Origin: SZUA-547 sp963669315
GTDB lineage: Bacteria > Pseudomonadota > Alphaproteobacteria > Rhodobacterales > Rhodobacteraceae
NCBI GenBank assembly: GCA_963669315.1
Contig: OY770021.1
Span: 1,550,001 to 1,614,000, forward strand
DNA: 64,000 nt
Direction: 5' to 3'
Numbering within the stretch: the stretch's first letter is position 1; every line of letters begins with the position of its first letter. Positions 33,033-41,647 of the stretch are shown here, one piece after another. Under the pieces are notes generated by a model that saw only the letters and a list, made by a program, of their open reading frames with translations, was not told the origin of the DNA and ran no database searches. Made by a program: the position numbers and the translations under genes.

Positions 33033-33799
33033 TGAGCGCCGCGACGAACGAAGCGCCGGAAATCCTGCTGCGCCATCACCTGAAGAAACTGAAGCTCCCC
33101 ACCGTGCTGCGCGAGCATGAGAAGATCGCCCGGCAATGCGCCGAGGAGAATGTCGACCATGTCCGCTATCTCGCCCGGCTGATCGAACTGGAGCTGCTGG
33201 ATCGGGAGGCGCGGATGATCGATCGGCGCATCAAGGCCGCCAGGTTCCCGGCGATCAAGAGCCTGGAGAGCTTCGATTTCGACGCCATCCCGCAATTGAA
33301 CAAGAAACTCGTCCTGAACCTTGCCCGCGGCGAGTTCGTCAGCCGACGGGAGAACGTCATCGCCCTCGGCCCGTCCGGCGTCGGCAAGACCCATGTCGCC
33401 CTCGGGATCGGCCTGGCCGCCTGCCAGCGCGGGATCAAGACCCGCTTCGCCGCCGCCGCCGCAATCGTGCATGAGCTGATCGAGGCCCGCGACGAAAGAC
33501 GTCTCCTGCGTCTCCAGAAGCAGATGGCGACGGTCGAGCTGCTGATCATCGATGAGCTCGGCTTCGTCCCGCTCTCAAAGACCGGCGCAGAACTGCTGTT
33601 CGAGTTGATCAGCCAGCGCTACGAACGCGGCGCCACCATCATCACCTCGAACCTGCCCTTCGACGAATGGACCTCGATCCTCGGCGAAGAACGCCTCACC
33701 GGAGCCCTTCTCGACAGGCTCACCCACCATGTCCACATTCTTGAGATGAACGGCCGGTCCTACCGCCTGGCGCAAAGCCGGGCTCGCAAAGCCATCTGA
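33032..33799 (+). CDS. istB: IS21 helper ATPase IstB
   Basis: 255 residues from ATG 33032. DnaA/DnaC-type AAA+ protein with Walker A ALGPSGVGKTH (about 108-118), Walker B LLIIDELGF and sensor SNLPFDEW. It binds DNA and directs IstA to target DNA. The frame is intact, so the element may be active. Confidence 0.95.
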   Translation: MSAATNEAPEILLRHHLKKLKLPTVLREHEKIARQCAEENVDHVRYLARLIELELLDREARMIDRRIKAARFPAIKSLESFDFDAIPQLNKKLVLNLARGEFVSRRENVIALGPSGVGKTHVALGIGLAACQRGIKTRFAAAAAIVHELIEARDERRLLRLQKQMATVELLIIDELGFVPLSKTGAELLFELISQRYERGATIITSNLPFDEWTSILGEERLTGALLDRLTHHVHILEMNGRSYRLAQSRARKAI

Positions 33800-33935
33800 A
33801 CAACTCCCCGGCTCAACCACGGGCGCGCTCTGACTCTTGACGGTCAGCGCGCCCTTGGCGCTGGCTCAGACCGATCCGCTCAGATGGCTGGGTGTTCGGG
33901 CGCCTAAATGACCGAAAGTTCGGGCGCCATTGACA

Positions 33936-34426
33936 GAAGGGCGTGGCAGAGACCCGCGCTGTTGTTCATGAGGCGAAATCAAAAGCGATCATTTGTTGCT
34001 ACCGCTACGAAGTTTTCGTCGGCTACGACCGAGTTGCGGACAAAGCCGTCATCTTAGTCATTTAGTCATATCACTGGAGATGACCCAGAGCCGACGCGCC
34101 AATTTCCGGAGCGACGCTCACGCAGCATTCAGGTCGCAGTATCTGATTATTTGGGCGTGGCACGCTGCGAAGGGGAAAGCAGCCATTCGTCGCGACTGCA
34201 GCATGATCGGAGGCGGTTATTTCCGCTAAGCGCCAGAACCGGACATGTACTCAGAGCCATAGGAACGGCTGTGCAGCGGGCTTTCCGATCCTCCCTTACA
34301 CGCTGCCTGATCTTTGCTGCGGCGCCGAAACCGACCTGGATCGTTGGCAATATGAACTGTGTTTCCGTTGCTTTAGGAAAAAGGCCGTCCGCTTGACAGC
34401 GCGCAATAGCGGAGGAGTATGCGGAA
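33936..34426. other. Intergenic region with dispersed repeat
   Basis: 491 bp. It contains 'AAATCAAAAGCGATCATTTG' near 33976-33995 (GAAAGCGGTCATTCG-like) and the dispersed repeat at 34087-34250. The promoter of the aldo/keto reductase must lie close to 34380-34425. No gene supported. Confidence 0.5.
34087..34250 (+). repeat. Dispersed repeat family B, copy 1
   Basis: About 160 bp similar to the reverse complement of about 39245-39400. Shared blocks include GCAGCATTCAG, GCGAAGG(G/C)GAAAGCAGCCATT and CG(A)CTGCAGC...GGAGGCGG, then GCGCCA(G/A)AA(C)CGGACATG. Non-coding intergenic repeat. Confidence 0.65.
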
Positions 34427-35497
34427 ATGAGCTCAGCAAAACGCCCTCCCAAGCCAAAATCCGTCGCCTATCGCCCTGATCCGGCCCGCTATGATCGAAT
34501 GATCTATAGACGCTGCGGTAAATCTGGCGTCAAACTTCCTGCAATCAGCCTTGGGCTGTGGCACAACTTCGGTGAGGACACGCCGCATAAAATCAAACGC
34601 GCCATTTGCACAACAGCGTTTGACCACGGTGTCACACATTTCGATCTAGCCAACAATTATGGCCCGCCCGCAGGCTCGGCGGAAAGAGCCTTTGGCGAAA
34701 TTCTGAACACCGATTTCTTAGGCTACCGGGATGAGCTGATCATTTCGACTAAGGCGGGTTACGACATGTGGCCCGGGCCTTACGGCGAGTGGGGGTCGCG
34801 AAAATACCTTGTGGCCTCATGCGATCAGTCGCTGAAGCGCATGGGCCTCGACTATGTCGATATCTTTTATTCGCACCGATTTGATCCGGATACGCCACTG
34901 GAAGAAACGATGGGAGCTTTGGACCATATTGTGCGTTCTGGACGTGCGCTTTATGTGGGGATTTCGAGCTACAACTCCAAACGGACGCGTGAAGCTCTTG
35001 CGATCCTAAATGACCTAGGAACGCCCTGCCTAATCCATCAACCATCCTATAATTTGCTCAACAGGTGGGTAGAGCATGACGGCCTTTTAGATACGTTGGA
35101 GAAATTGGGCATTGGCTCAGTTGCATTCACACCTTTGGCGCAAGGAATCCTAACTTCAAAGTATCTGCAGGGTGTTCCCGAGGGCAGTCGGGCGACGCAG
35201 GGCAAGTCACTATTGGAGGGAATGATCAATGACCGGTCGCTTGCGAGTGTTAGCGCACTGAACGAGATGGCGGAAACACGTGGCCAAACTCTTGCGCAGA
35301 TGGCACTGGCATGGGTGCTGAAAGGGGGGCGGGTCACAACAGCGCTGGTTGGGGCTTCGCGCCCTGAGCAAGTCTTGGATTGCGTCGGTGCGGTGGAGAA
35401 CCTGGACTTCACCGAGGAAGAGCTTGCCAGGATCGACGAGATCAGCTCGGAAGAAGCGATCAATCTGTGGGCCCGCTCTTCAGAAACTGATCGATAA
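34427..35497 (+). CDS. Aldo/keto reductase, YghZ/Gpr-type
   Basis: 356 residues. The TIM-barrel tetrad is visible: Asp and Tyr in FDLANNYGPP, Lys in ISTKAGYDMWPGPYGEWGSRK and His in IFYSHRFDPDTP (each segment cited around its key residue). C-terminal 'LVGASRPEQV' is the NADPH phosphate-binding loop. Closest to the L-glyceraldehyde-3-phosphate reductase (YghZ) subgroup, which reduces toxic aldehydes such as methylglyoxal. Stand-alone cargo gene of the second island. Confidence 0.9.
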   Translation: MSSAKRPPKPKSVAYRPDPARYDRMIYRRCGKSGVKLPAISLGLWHNFGEDTPHKIKRAICTTAFDHGVTHFDLANNYGPPAGSAERAFGEILNTDFLGYRDELIISTKAGYDMWPGPYGEWGSRKYLVASCDQSLKRMGLDYVDIFYSHRFDPDTPLEETMGALDHIVRSGRALYVGISSYNSKRTREALAILNDLGTPCLIHQPSYNLLNRWVEHDGLLDTLEKLGIGSVAFTPLAQGILTSKYLQGVPEGSRATQGKSLLEGMINDRSLASVSALNEMAETRGQTLAQMALAWVLKGGRVTTALVGASRPEQVLDCVGAVENLDFTEEELARIDEISSEEAINLWARSSETDR

Positions 35498-35721
35498 CCG
35501 CGACAGTTCTGGCGCATTCGGCCGCCGTCCTCGTCGGTCTCAATGCCGCTTTTCGTTTCGAACGGCATAAACACCGCCTTTGGGTCAGCGGGCGGACACT
35601 TAGGCGAATTTTCGCGATGTCGGTTTATGCGGAAATAACAGACCCCGCTATCAACGAACCTGATGTCTGCCATGCGCCAGCTCCAGTCGTTCGCGGCAGC
35701 TCGCACAATTGGCTGCTGTGC
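35498..35721. other. Spacer before repeat array
   Basis: 224 bp without a gene. Contains 'TTTGGGTCAGCGGGCGG' and 'TTATGCGGAAATAACAGACC'-like fragments of the intergenic repeat families, and no promoter that can be assigned. Confidence 0.35.
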
Positions 35722-36130
35722 GGGACAAACCAGCCTGACGCGGGTGCAACATAATCCGCCGCGCTGGCGAAGGCACGACACGGTGCTGCCCGCAGCGCTA
35801 CAGCGCGACTTCCCTAAAGCGGTCGCTCAAGCCCGCTCGAATGCCTCTGACCGCAACCCGTCATTCGCTGCACACGCGCAGGGCGTCCGAGTTGCGGGAC
35901 AAACCAGCCCGACGCGGGTGCAACATAATCCGCCGCGCTGGCGAAGGCACGACACGGTGCTGCCCGCCGCGCTGCAGCGCGACTTCCCGAAAGCGGTCGT
36001 TCAAGCCCGCTCGAATGCCTCTGACCGCAACCTGTCATTCGCTGCACGCGCGCGGGGCGTCCGAGTTGCGGGACTTTCCAGTCCTTGGCTGAATGCCAGG
36101 TTTCGACGTCGAAATGGAGCAAGCGGACAT
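35722..36130 (+). repeat. Repeat family A: two 174-bp tandem units plus 3' extension
   Basis: Two near-identical 174-bp units (35722-35895, 35896-36069). Each runs from GGGACAAACCAGCC to GTCCGAGTTGC and holds the core AAAGCGGTCG(C/T)TCAAGCCC. A 3' extension follows (GGGACTTTCCAGTCCTTGGC to about 36130). One unit plus the extension recurs inverted at about 42390-42623. The units encode no conserved frame. Confidence 0.85.
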
Positions 36131-36234
36131 CCGCTGATACGCGATCCGTCGGCCGGAGTGCGCCAAAGAGCAGACACAGGCCCTCCCTTGCTGGCCGAGC
36201 CCTTCTATACCCCTAGGAAGCGAGCAAATTCATC

Positions 36235-36825
36235 CTATCGGGATTTCAAGCCCTGAATATAGTTCTCGATCAAGTCGTCCTCCATGGACTCTATGGTCTC
36301 GCTGCGGGCCATTTTCCCGGCGACATTGAGGGAGATGATGCCATGAAGGCTCGACCAGAGCACGCGAGCATGGTGAAGGCGTTCTCGCTCCCGCCCAGAC
36401 GGGAACAACGGCGCGATGGCGTTCTCCACAAGGCCAATGAGTCGTTTGACGCGTAATTTGTACCAGTCCGGCGGCCCACCATCTGGAAACGAGAACTCAA
36501 AATTGACCGACCAGAGCTTCGGGTGCGCTTCGACAAAGGCCACGTACTTGACGGCCAGCGCTCGGAGGTTTTCGACAGGGTCTTCTCCCATCGGCGTATC
36601 CTTTGCCGCCTCGTACAGCTCATCTTGAGTCTTGCAGTTGAGCTTCAGGATAAGGTCGTCAAGGCCATCGAACACGTTGTAGATCGTACCGATCGTATAG
36701 CCGATGTCGCGCGCAATCTTTCGTGCGCCGATTCCCCGCAACCCCTCTGCTTCAGCGAATCGGCGCGCTGACGCCAGCGCCATCTGTTCTAACTCCTCGC
36801 GCGAGTGGTCCGACCGTCTACCCAT
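36235..36825 (-). CDS. TetR-family repressor
   Basis: 196 residues. The N-terminal HTH 'ARKIARDIGYTIGTIYNVFD' (about 35-54) is followed by 'LDDLILKLN', the standard TetR recognition region. The C-terminal ligand domain (about 70-196) contains a WSSLHGIISL segment typical of the TetR_C WHG subgroup. Divergent from the gene at 36938, whose upstream DNA has dyad-like GATCA/TGATC steps (GATCAGTGTTT, ATGATCACTGATTAATTAA). Probably regulates that gene or its own. Confidence 0.88.
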   Translation of the reverse strand: MGRRSDHSREELEQMALASARRFAEAEGLRGIGARKIARDIGYTIGTIYNVFDGLDDLILKLNCKTQDELYEAAKDTPMGEDPVENLRALAVKYVAFVEAHPKLWSVNFEFSFPDGGPPDWYKLRVKRLIGLVENAIAPLFPSGRERERLHHARVLWSSLHGIISLNVAGKMARSETIESMEDDLIENYIQGLKSR

Positions 36826-36840
36826 GATTTCAAAGCCCTA

Positions 36841-36930
36841 CGTAGTTTTTAAACACTGATCAAAAAGTAATTGATCGGCGATCATTTTCAAGGTATAAAA
36901 ATGATCACTGATTAATTAAGGGGGGGGGGA
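36841..36930. promoter_or_regulatory. Divergent promoter with GATCA dyads and a G10 tract
   Basis: Four TGATC/GATCA elements (36857-36862, 36870s, 36880s, 36903-36908) suggest TetR operator half-sites. A run of ten G (36920-36929) directly abuts AGG and lies 8 bp before the ATG at 36938, so the Shine-Dalgarno is embedded in a homopolymer. Confidence 0.5.
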
Positions 36931-36937
36931 GGCTGAT

Positions 36938-37291
36938 ATGACCACGAGCGTTGTCACCCTCGCCCTCCTATTCCTGCTTGGTCTCTATTATCAGCTGCGA
37001 TTGGTTTGGGCTGTGCTTGTCGTTCCCCTGATTGGGCCGATTGGCTTTGACGGACCGAGCGAAGTCGTAGCGGTCGACCACCGCGCTCCGTACTCGACCG
37101 GAGGAGTTTCGAATAGCGATGCACGGGCGAGCGAATGCGGTAGTCCAACCTTGTTCGGATTGGACGTTGATTGCGAACTCCGTGTCACCCCCGTCGAGAG
37201 CATTGACGTCGAATCCATGGCGTGCGCCGGATCGGCGGCCAAGGAGTTTTCCTTCGCTGATTTCTTCGCAGCCTTTGGAGAAATGGGATGA
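36938..37291 (+). CDS. Small membrane-anchored hypothetical protein
   Basis: 117 residues. N-terminal hydrophobic segment (5-38, VVTLALLFLLGLYYQLRLVW...) followed by a hydrophilic acidic region with two Cys. The family is not recognised and the tail has an unusual composition, so this could be the remnant of a longer membrane protein after a frameshift. It starts just after the G10 tract and is divergent from the TetR gene, which may control it. Confidence 0.4.
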   Translation: MTTSVVTLALLFLLGLYYQLRLVWAVLVVPLIGPIGFDGPSEVVAVDHRAPYSTGGVSNSDARASECGSPTLFGLDVDCELRVTPVESIDVESMACAGSAAKEFSFADFFAAFGEMG

Positions 37292-37370
37292 GACAGAGAG
37301 ATCGGGACAACCAGCTCCTCGCCGTCTGTGCTTCCGCGCTCATCCTTTTAATACAATGGGAGTATAGTTA

Positions 37371-38150
37371 GTGTGCTGGAGTGGAGAAGCATCGACTGCT
37401 CTCGCGGCGGTGGGGTTTGGCACAACAGCTTATGCCGCGTGGAGAGGCACGCCGGCTGCGTTGTGGGCTCCACTAGGGTATTTTTCTTTAATGGAAGCTT
37501 TGCAAGCGTATACATATACGGTTATTGACAACTGCTCAAATCCCGCGAACCAGATTGCAACCATACTTGGATACATACACATTTCTTTTCAGCCATTCTT
37601 TGGGGTCGCCCTGGCTCTTTATTTCGTACCAGAAAATGTACAGAGAAAGATGCGAGTTCCAGCTTACTGTTTCTGCCTATTTAGTGCTGTATACATGCTA
37701 ATACAACTATACCCATTTCAGTGGGCGGGGCCGTGTAACTTGACGCGCTCACTTTGTTATGAGGAATTGTGCTCATTTTCAGGAAATTGGCATATCGCAT
37801 GGGGGATTCCATTAAATGGAATTGGAAACTTCATGGAATCTTATGCGGGATCCAGTTTTTTTCCCTACATAATATCTATGTTCATATTTCCGATTCTATT
37901 TGGCTCTTGGAGATTATCTCTCTATCATCTGATCATGGGGCCTTTGCTCGCAATGATGTTGACTGACAACAAAAATGAGTGGCCCGCTATTTGGTGCCTT
38001 CTTTCAATTGGGATTCTAATTGTTGTCGTAAAGACGCCATTCAGAAAATTATTATACGTAAATAATTGGATTCTGTGGCCGAATTCTTGGAAAATGGATT
38101 TATCGGGGCGCACGAATGACGAAAATGATAAATACGGCACGCTTCAGTGA
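37371..38150 (+). CDS. DUF5765-like integral membrane protein
   Basis: 259 residues from GTG 37371, giving the family-typical start (M)CWSGEAS. Six or seven hydrophobic spans (about 8-28, 33-55, 60-90, 98-115, 140-165, 170-190, 205-228). Conserved Cys/Trp residues occur in NCSNPANQ and AGPCNL. Much richer in A/T than its neighbours, indicating separate acquisition. The stop codon directly abuts the IS481 target duplication. Function of the family is unknown. Confidence 0.75.
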   Translation: MCWSGEASTALAAVGFGTTAYAAWRGTPAALWAPLGYFSLMEALQAYTYTVIDNCSNPANQIATILGYIHISFQPFFGVALALYFVPENVQRKMRVPAYCFCLFSAVYMLIQLYPFQWAGPCNLTRSLCYEELCSFSGNWHIAWGIPLNGIGNFMESYAGSSFFPYIISMFIFPILFGSWRLSLYHLIMGPLLAMMLTDNKNEWPAIWCLLSIGILIVVVKTPFRKLLYVNNWILWPNSWKMDLSGRTNDENDKYGTLQ

Positions 38151-39131
38151 CTAGGTGTTTAGTCCCGGCATCTGATGGATTGGATCGAATCTGAATCGCT
38201 CTGGCTCGGTTGTCCAGATTTTGCAGATGTATTCGTAGGGCGTGAGGCCTTTGAGCGTCTTGAGCCTGCGGGCGAAGTTGTAGGCGTCGATGAAGTCGCT
38301 GAGATGCCTGCGCAGCTGGTCGTGGCTGTCATAGTAGAGCCGCTTGACGGTGGCGTCTTTGATGGTGCGGTTCATGCGTTCGACCTGGCCGTTGGTCCAC
38401 GGATGCCTGACCTTGGTGAGACGGTGCTCGATGCCGTTCTCCTGGCAGCGCATCCCGAACATGTGGGTGGCGACGCTGGCGGTCGGCCCTGTTCGATAAC
38501 GCGGCGGCAGGGTGAACTGAATACCGTTATCGGTGAGCACCGTGTGGATCTGGTAGGGAACGGCGGCGATCACGGCTTCGAGAAAGGCCGTGGCCGTCCG
38601 GCGGTTGGCCTTGTCCACGAGCTGCGCGAAGGCGAACTTGGATGTTCTGTCGATGGCGACATAGAGATGCAGTTTACCCTCGGCGGTCTGCACCTCCGCC
38701 AGATCGATGTGAAAGTATCCTATTGGATAACGCTTGAACTTCTTCTTCGCCGGCTTGTCGCCGTCGACATCGGGCAGGCGGCTGATCCCGTGGCGCTGCA
38801 AGCAGCGATGCAGCGAAGAGCGCGTCAGGTGCGGGATCGTCGGCTGCAGGGCGTAGAGGCAGTCGTCCAGGGGAAGCAGAGTGTGACGCCGAAAGGCGAC
38901 GATGATCGCCTCCTCCTCTTTGCTGAGAACGGTTGAACGGGGCTCTTTCGGCCCGGTCTTGCGATCCTCAACCGACGTCCGCTTGCGCCATTTCAGAACC
39001 GTCTTCGGGTTGATTCCATAGGTCCGGCTCAGCTCCGCGGCCGAAGCTTGCGATCGCTGTATCGCCGCTCGGACCGCGTGCGTGGTCGTGGCGCTGCCGT
39101 GGCGTATCTGTCCCATAGGGCGTCCTTCCAT
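38151..39131 (-). CDS. IS481-family transposase
   Basis: 326 residues. N-terminal HTH (SAAELSRTYGINPKTVLKWR, about 30-49) and DDE core with Asp in YFHIDLAEV, Asp in TVLTDNGIQF and Glu in NGQVERMNRTIKDA. Intact. The TAG stop (complement of CTA 38151-38153) lies outside the terminal repeat, in the duplicated target CTAG, so the stop codon comes from the host site. MGQIRHG at 39116 is an alternative start. Confidence 0.95.
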   Translation of the reverse strand: MEGRPMGQIRHGSATTTHAVRAAIQRSQASAAELSRTYGINPKTVLKWRKRTSVEDRKTGPKEPRSTVLSKEEEAIIVAFRRHTLLPLDDCLYALQPTIPHLTRSSLHRCLQRHGISRLPDVDGDKPAKKKFKRYPIGYFHIDLAEVQTAEGKLHLYVAIDRTSKFAFAQLVDKANRRTATAFLEAVIAAVPYQIHTVLTDNGIQFTLPPRYRTGPTASVATHMFGMRCQENGIEHRLTKVRHPWTNGQVERMNRTIKDATVKRLYYDSHDQLRRHLSDFIDAYNFARRLKTLKGLTPYEYICKIWTTEPERFRFDPIHQMPGLNT

Positions 39132-39172
39132 TCCAAAGAAAAGATCGCACCATCAAATCCTGGGATCAAACA
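38156..39172 (-). mobile_element. IS481-family insertion sequence with 6-bp target duplication
   Basis: 1017 bp bounded by inverted repeats TGTTTAGTCCCGGCATCTGA (38156) and the complement TGTTTGATCCCAGGATTTGA (39172). Flanked on both sides by ACTAGG (38150-38155 and 39173-39178), the NCTAGN target known for IS481 of Bordetella. A complete, probably recent insertion. Confidence 0.93.
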
Positions 39173-39178
39173 ACTAGG

Positions 39179-40050
39179 CCCTACTGCGTTGTCTGAGCAA
39201 TTCGTTGGTGCTTGACCAACCCCTAGTCCTTTGAGACCGTCACCTCGATAGGGCCCATGTCCGTTTTTGGCGCGAAGCGGAAGTCGCCGCCTCCAACTCC
39301 GCTGCAGTCGTGACCAATGGCTGCTTTCGCCTTCGCGGCGCGGCACGATAACAGGGTCAGAGTGCTTGATCTGAATGCTGCGCTGGCGCAGCTCCGGAAC
39401 TTCGCTCGTCAGCTCGGGGCTCGTTGCAGCCGTTCGATGCGAACCGCACGCATGTCGCCTTTGGGTCAGAAGCGGTCTGGTGCAAGGCAATATGCCCAGC
39501 CTCCCGGAGCAAATCGAAAGCGATCATTCGCGCAGCGCGGATTGTGCACTGGCATTAGGTCGATAGAGCGAAGCCCAGATAAGCGGTCATCGAAAGCTGC
39601 CATCCCACGACTGGCGACGGAACGACCGCCAAGAGCCCGAAGGCGTCGTCGGAAGAGCGCATTCACCATTAACTAACCGCATATTCCGGATGTGCCGCGA
39701 ACTGCCGATTTGAGCCGTATCGGGCACGCATACCCGCCGGAGCGAACTGCTTGTCAGAACCCAAGTGGCCTCGAAACACTGTAGAGACGATCCGCGATGG
39801 CAGATTCTGAGCGCCTCGGATAGGTGGACGAAATTTGACCAAGATCGAATAAAATTGAATTTGCTCGCCGTAGTGCCCATATCTAGATCATCCGGGTTGT
39901 GTTCACACGTCTGTGGGCAATCAGTCGGCTCTGCGCATGCGCAGGCTTCTTACCGAAAAATCGTACTAGAAAAGCAGCAGGCATCGCATCTCGATGCCTC
40001 TGGCGCCTTGAGAGGAGCCGGATATCGATCCGCGCAGATCCAAGTCGATC
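39179..40050. other. Long non-coding stretch with repeat fragments
   Basis: About 870 bp with no supported gene. It holds repeat family B copy 2 (39245-39400), then further blocks with 'ATCGAAAGCGATCATTCG' (near 39507-39524) and 'AGCGGTCATCGAAAGC' (near 39580), all variants of the GAAAGCGGTCATTCG theme. Short frames here are shadows without ribosome sites. Confidence 0.5.
39245..39400 (-). repeat. Dispersed repeat family B, copy 2 (inverted)
   Basis: Reverse-complement match to 34087-34250. Shared blocks in this orientation: CATGTCCGTTTTTGGCGC, GACTGCAGCGG complement, AATGGCTGCTTTCGCCTTCG and CTGAATGCTGCG. Confidence 0.65.
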
Positions 40051-40338
40051 GTGACTTTCGCGCATCCGTTCGTCATAAGCGGCTACTGTGATGAGCTACC
40101 CGCTGGGAGCTACGAATTTGTCCTCGACGAAGAGCCATTACACGGGCTCAGTTTTGAGGCGTATCGCCGGACGGCGAGCTACCTAGTCGTCGCCATTCAG
40201 ACGGGGCACTCGGGACGCACGGAGATGCGTCCGATAGATCCAAAAGATCTAGAGGCGGCGCTGAGCCGCGACCGCGCCTTATCGCGACAAAGCGAGAAGG
40301 GCGAAGTCGCCAGTTTCCCATTGGAGGACCAATCATGA
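40051..40338 (+). CDS. Small uncharacterised protein
   Basis: 95 residues from GTG 40051. The sequence 'FVISGYCDELPAGSYEFVLD' and 'EEPLHGLSFEAYRRTASYLV' fits a small family common in alphaproteobacteria ('F..LPAGTYEV...EELLxGLSFxAYRR'), whose function is unknown. Beta-rich, cytoplasmic. Overlaps the next gene by 4 bp (ATGA). Confidence 0.65.
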   Translation: MTFAHPFVISGYCDELPAGSYEFVLDEEPLHGLSFEAYRRTASYLVVAIQTGHSGRTEMRPIDPKDLEAALSRDRALSRQSEKGEVASFPLEDQS

Positions 40339-40688
40339 CCACGCCCGCATGGGTGAAACCTGGAACTTGCGGCGCACTGATCGGTGCCGTCGCCGCCGCT
40401 TTCGTGGGATTTTCTTGGGGCGGCTGGGTAACCAGAGGCGGTGCTGACGAAATAGCGGCCCAACTCGTTCGCGACGAGGTCACAGCTGCGCTGGTTCCCA
40501 TTTGCGTTGAATTATCCCGCACCGATCCCGACCGCGTTGAGAAGCTGGAAGTCATTATGAGCGCACCGACTTACAGACAAAGCGATGCTGTGATGGACGC
40601 GGGATGGACAACAATGCCTGGCTCTGCCGAGCCAAGAATTGAAATTGCTAAAGCGTGCATAGAGGAGCTCGATCTTGATGCTTCATGA
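40335..40688 (+). CDS. Small membrane-anchored uncharacterised protein
   Basis: 117 residues. One N-terminal transmembrane span (about 12-33, GALIGAVAAAFVGFSWGGWV), then 'LVPICVELSRTDPDRVEKLE' and 'GWTTMPGSAEPRIEIAKACI'. This matches a widespread rhizobial/rhodobacteral family ('APICVAQFxxDP...GWATMPG') of unknown role with two conserved Cys. Coupled to the preceding gene. Confidence 0.7.
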   Translation: MTTPAWVKPGTCGALIGAVAAAFVGFSWGGWVTRGGADEIAAQLVRDEVTAALVPICVELSRTDPDRVEKLEVIMSAPTYRQSDAVMDAGWTTMPGSAEPRIEIAKACIEELDLDAS

Positions 40689-40782
40689 TCAGGAATTAGA
40701 GCCCACGTTATTCCAGTCATACATAGTCAATACCGCGACAGGCCTTGGCGCCACGAACTCGATGCGGCGGTCGAGGGCGAGC

Positions 40783-41574
40783 ATGGCGCCTGCTGAGCCT
40801 GACAGAACCGGGGTACTGGCGCTGATGAGTCTTGCGCTGTGTTTTGTTTTGATCTTCTCGGTCCAGACCATCGCGCAAAGTTCAGCGGGGTCGCCGCCAG
40901 AGAATGCTCATCCAATACGCTACGGAGATGGATGGGAGTGCGACCTTCAGTTCAGGCGCGACGGCGATCAATGCGTCCCTCTGGTGGTGCCCGAGAATGC
41001 ATTCCCCACAAGCCGGTCGTACGGATCCGGCTGGCGATGTCGCCGAGGCTTCGAAAATGTCGACGACATATCGTGCCGTGCGGTTGTCGTCCCGCCCGGC
41101 GCCTTCCTCACGGCGTCCGGCACAAGTTGGCGGTGCCATCGTGGATTTCAAAAAACCGGAAAAACATGCGCGCGCATTGAACTGCCCGAGAACGCTTACC
41201 TTACAGGCGACTCCCATGATTCCGCCTGGGAGTGTGACCGGGGCTACGAAAAGACATCCGAAGGCTGCTCCAAAATTCATGTGCCGGAGAACGCGTATCT
41301 GACAAACGCCAGTTACGGAGACGCCTGGAAATGCGAGAGGGGATTTTTCATATCCGATGGCGCCTGCCGTAGGGTGGTTGTCCCAGAAAATGGCTATTTT
41401 GACAGCACGAGCTACGGCCCCGGGTGGAAATGCGATCGCGGATTTTCGGCATCCAATGGATCGTGTGCCGCCTTAACTTTGCCCACAAACGCGCATCTCG
41501 ATCGATCCGGGAACAGATGGGAATGCGATAGAGGATTTCGGCGGTCTGGAGGAAATTGCGTCGTATCTAACTGA
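40783..41574 (+). CDS. Secreted protein with seven Cys/Trp repeats
   Basis: 263 residues from ATG 40783 (GAGGG 6 nt upstream; earlier in-frame ATGs lack one). A signal peptide (about 10-32, VLALMSLALCFVLIFSVQTI) precedes about seven repeats of roughly 30 residues. The pattern is VPENAYLT-x-SYG-x-x-WKC-x-RGF-x5-C, each with one W-x-C and one following C that probably pair in a beta-hairpin. Similar repeat proteins occur in Rhizobiales. Role unknown; surface binding or envelope structure is plausible. Confidence 0.75.
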   Translation: MAPAEPDRTGVLALMSLALCFVLIFSVQTIAQSSAGSPPENAHPIRYGDGWECDLQFRRDGDQCVPLVVPENAFPTSRSYGSGWRCRRGFENVDDISCRAVVVPPGAFLTASGTSWRCHRGFQKTGKTCARIELPENAYLTGDSHDSAWECDRGYEKTSEGCSKIHVPENAYLTNASYGDAWKCERGFFISDGACRRVVVPENGYFDSTSYGPGWKCDRGFSASNGSCAALTLPTNAHLDRSGNRWECDRGFRRSGGNCVVSN

Positions 41575-41647
41575 TTATTCTAACTCAAGAGATTGCGAAT
41601 TCCTTCTTGCCAAAAAACGACCTTAACCGTCGGCGCGATCCTGTTGC

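Larger units (their letters stand above)
31403..33935 (+). mobile_element. IS21-family element
   Basis: 2533 bp with istA and istB. Ends are inferred from related tips: TGTAGAGGGCGCC at the left, and the complement of TGTCAATGGCGCC at the right. The inner flanks (GGCGCCTAAAT, GGGCGCC) repeat, as IS21 ends do. It sits 23 bp beyond the tRNA fragment. No clear target duplication was seen. Confidence 0.82.

Noticed and set aside
35722..36069. Tandem repeats as a CRISPR array
   Set aside because: Units are 174 bp, only two in tandem, with no short direct repeats or unique spacers and no cas genes.
35663..36256. 197-codon frame over repeat family A
   Set aside because: It consists of the two tandem non-coding units translated twice; the inverted copy is not preserved in frame.
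39178..40050. Several 60-120 codon frames in the long gap
   Set aside because: They overlap repeat family B and GAAAGCGGTC-type repeats and lack start signals.
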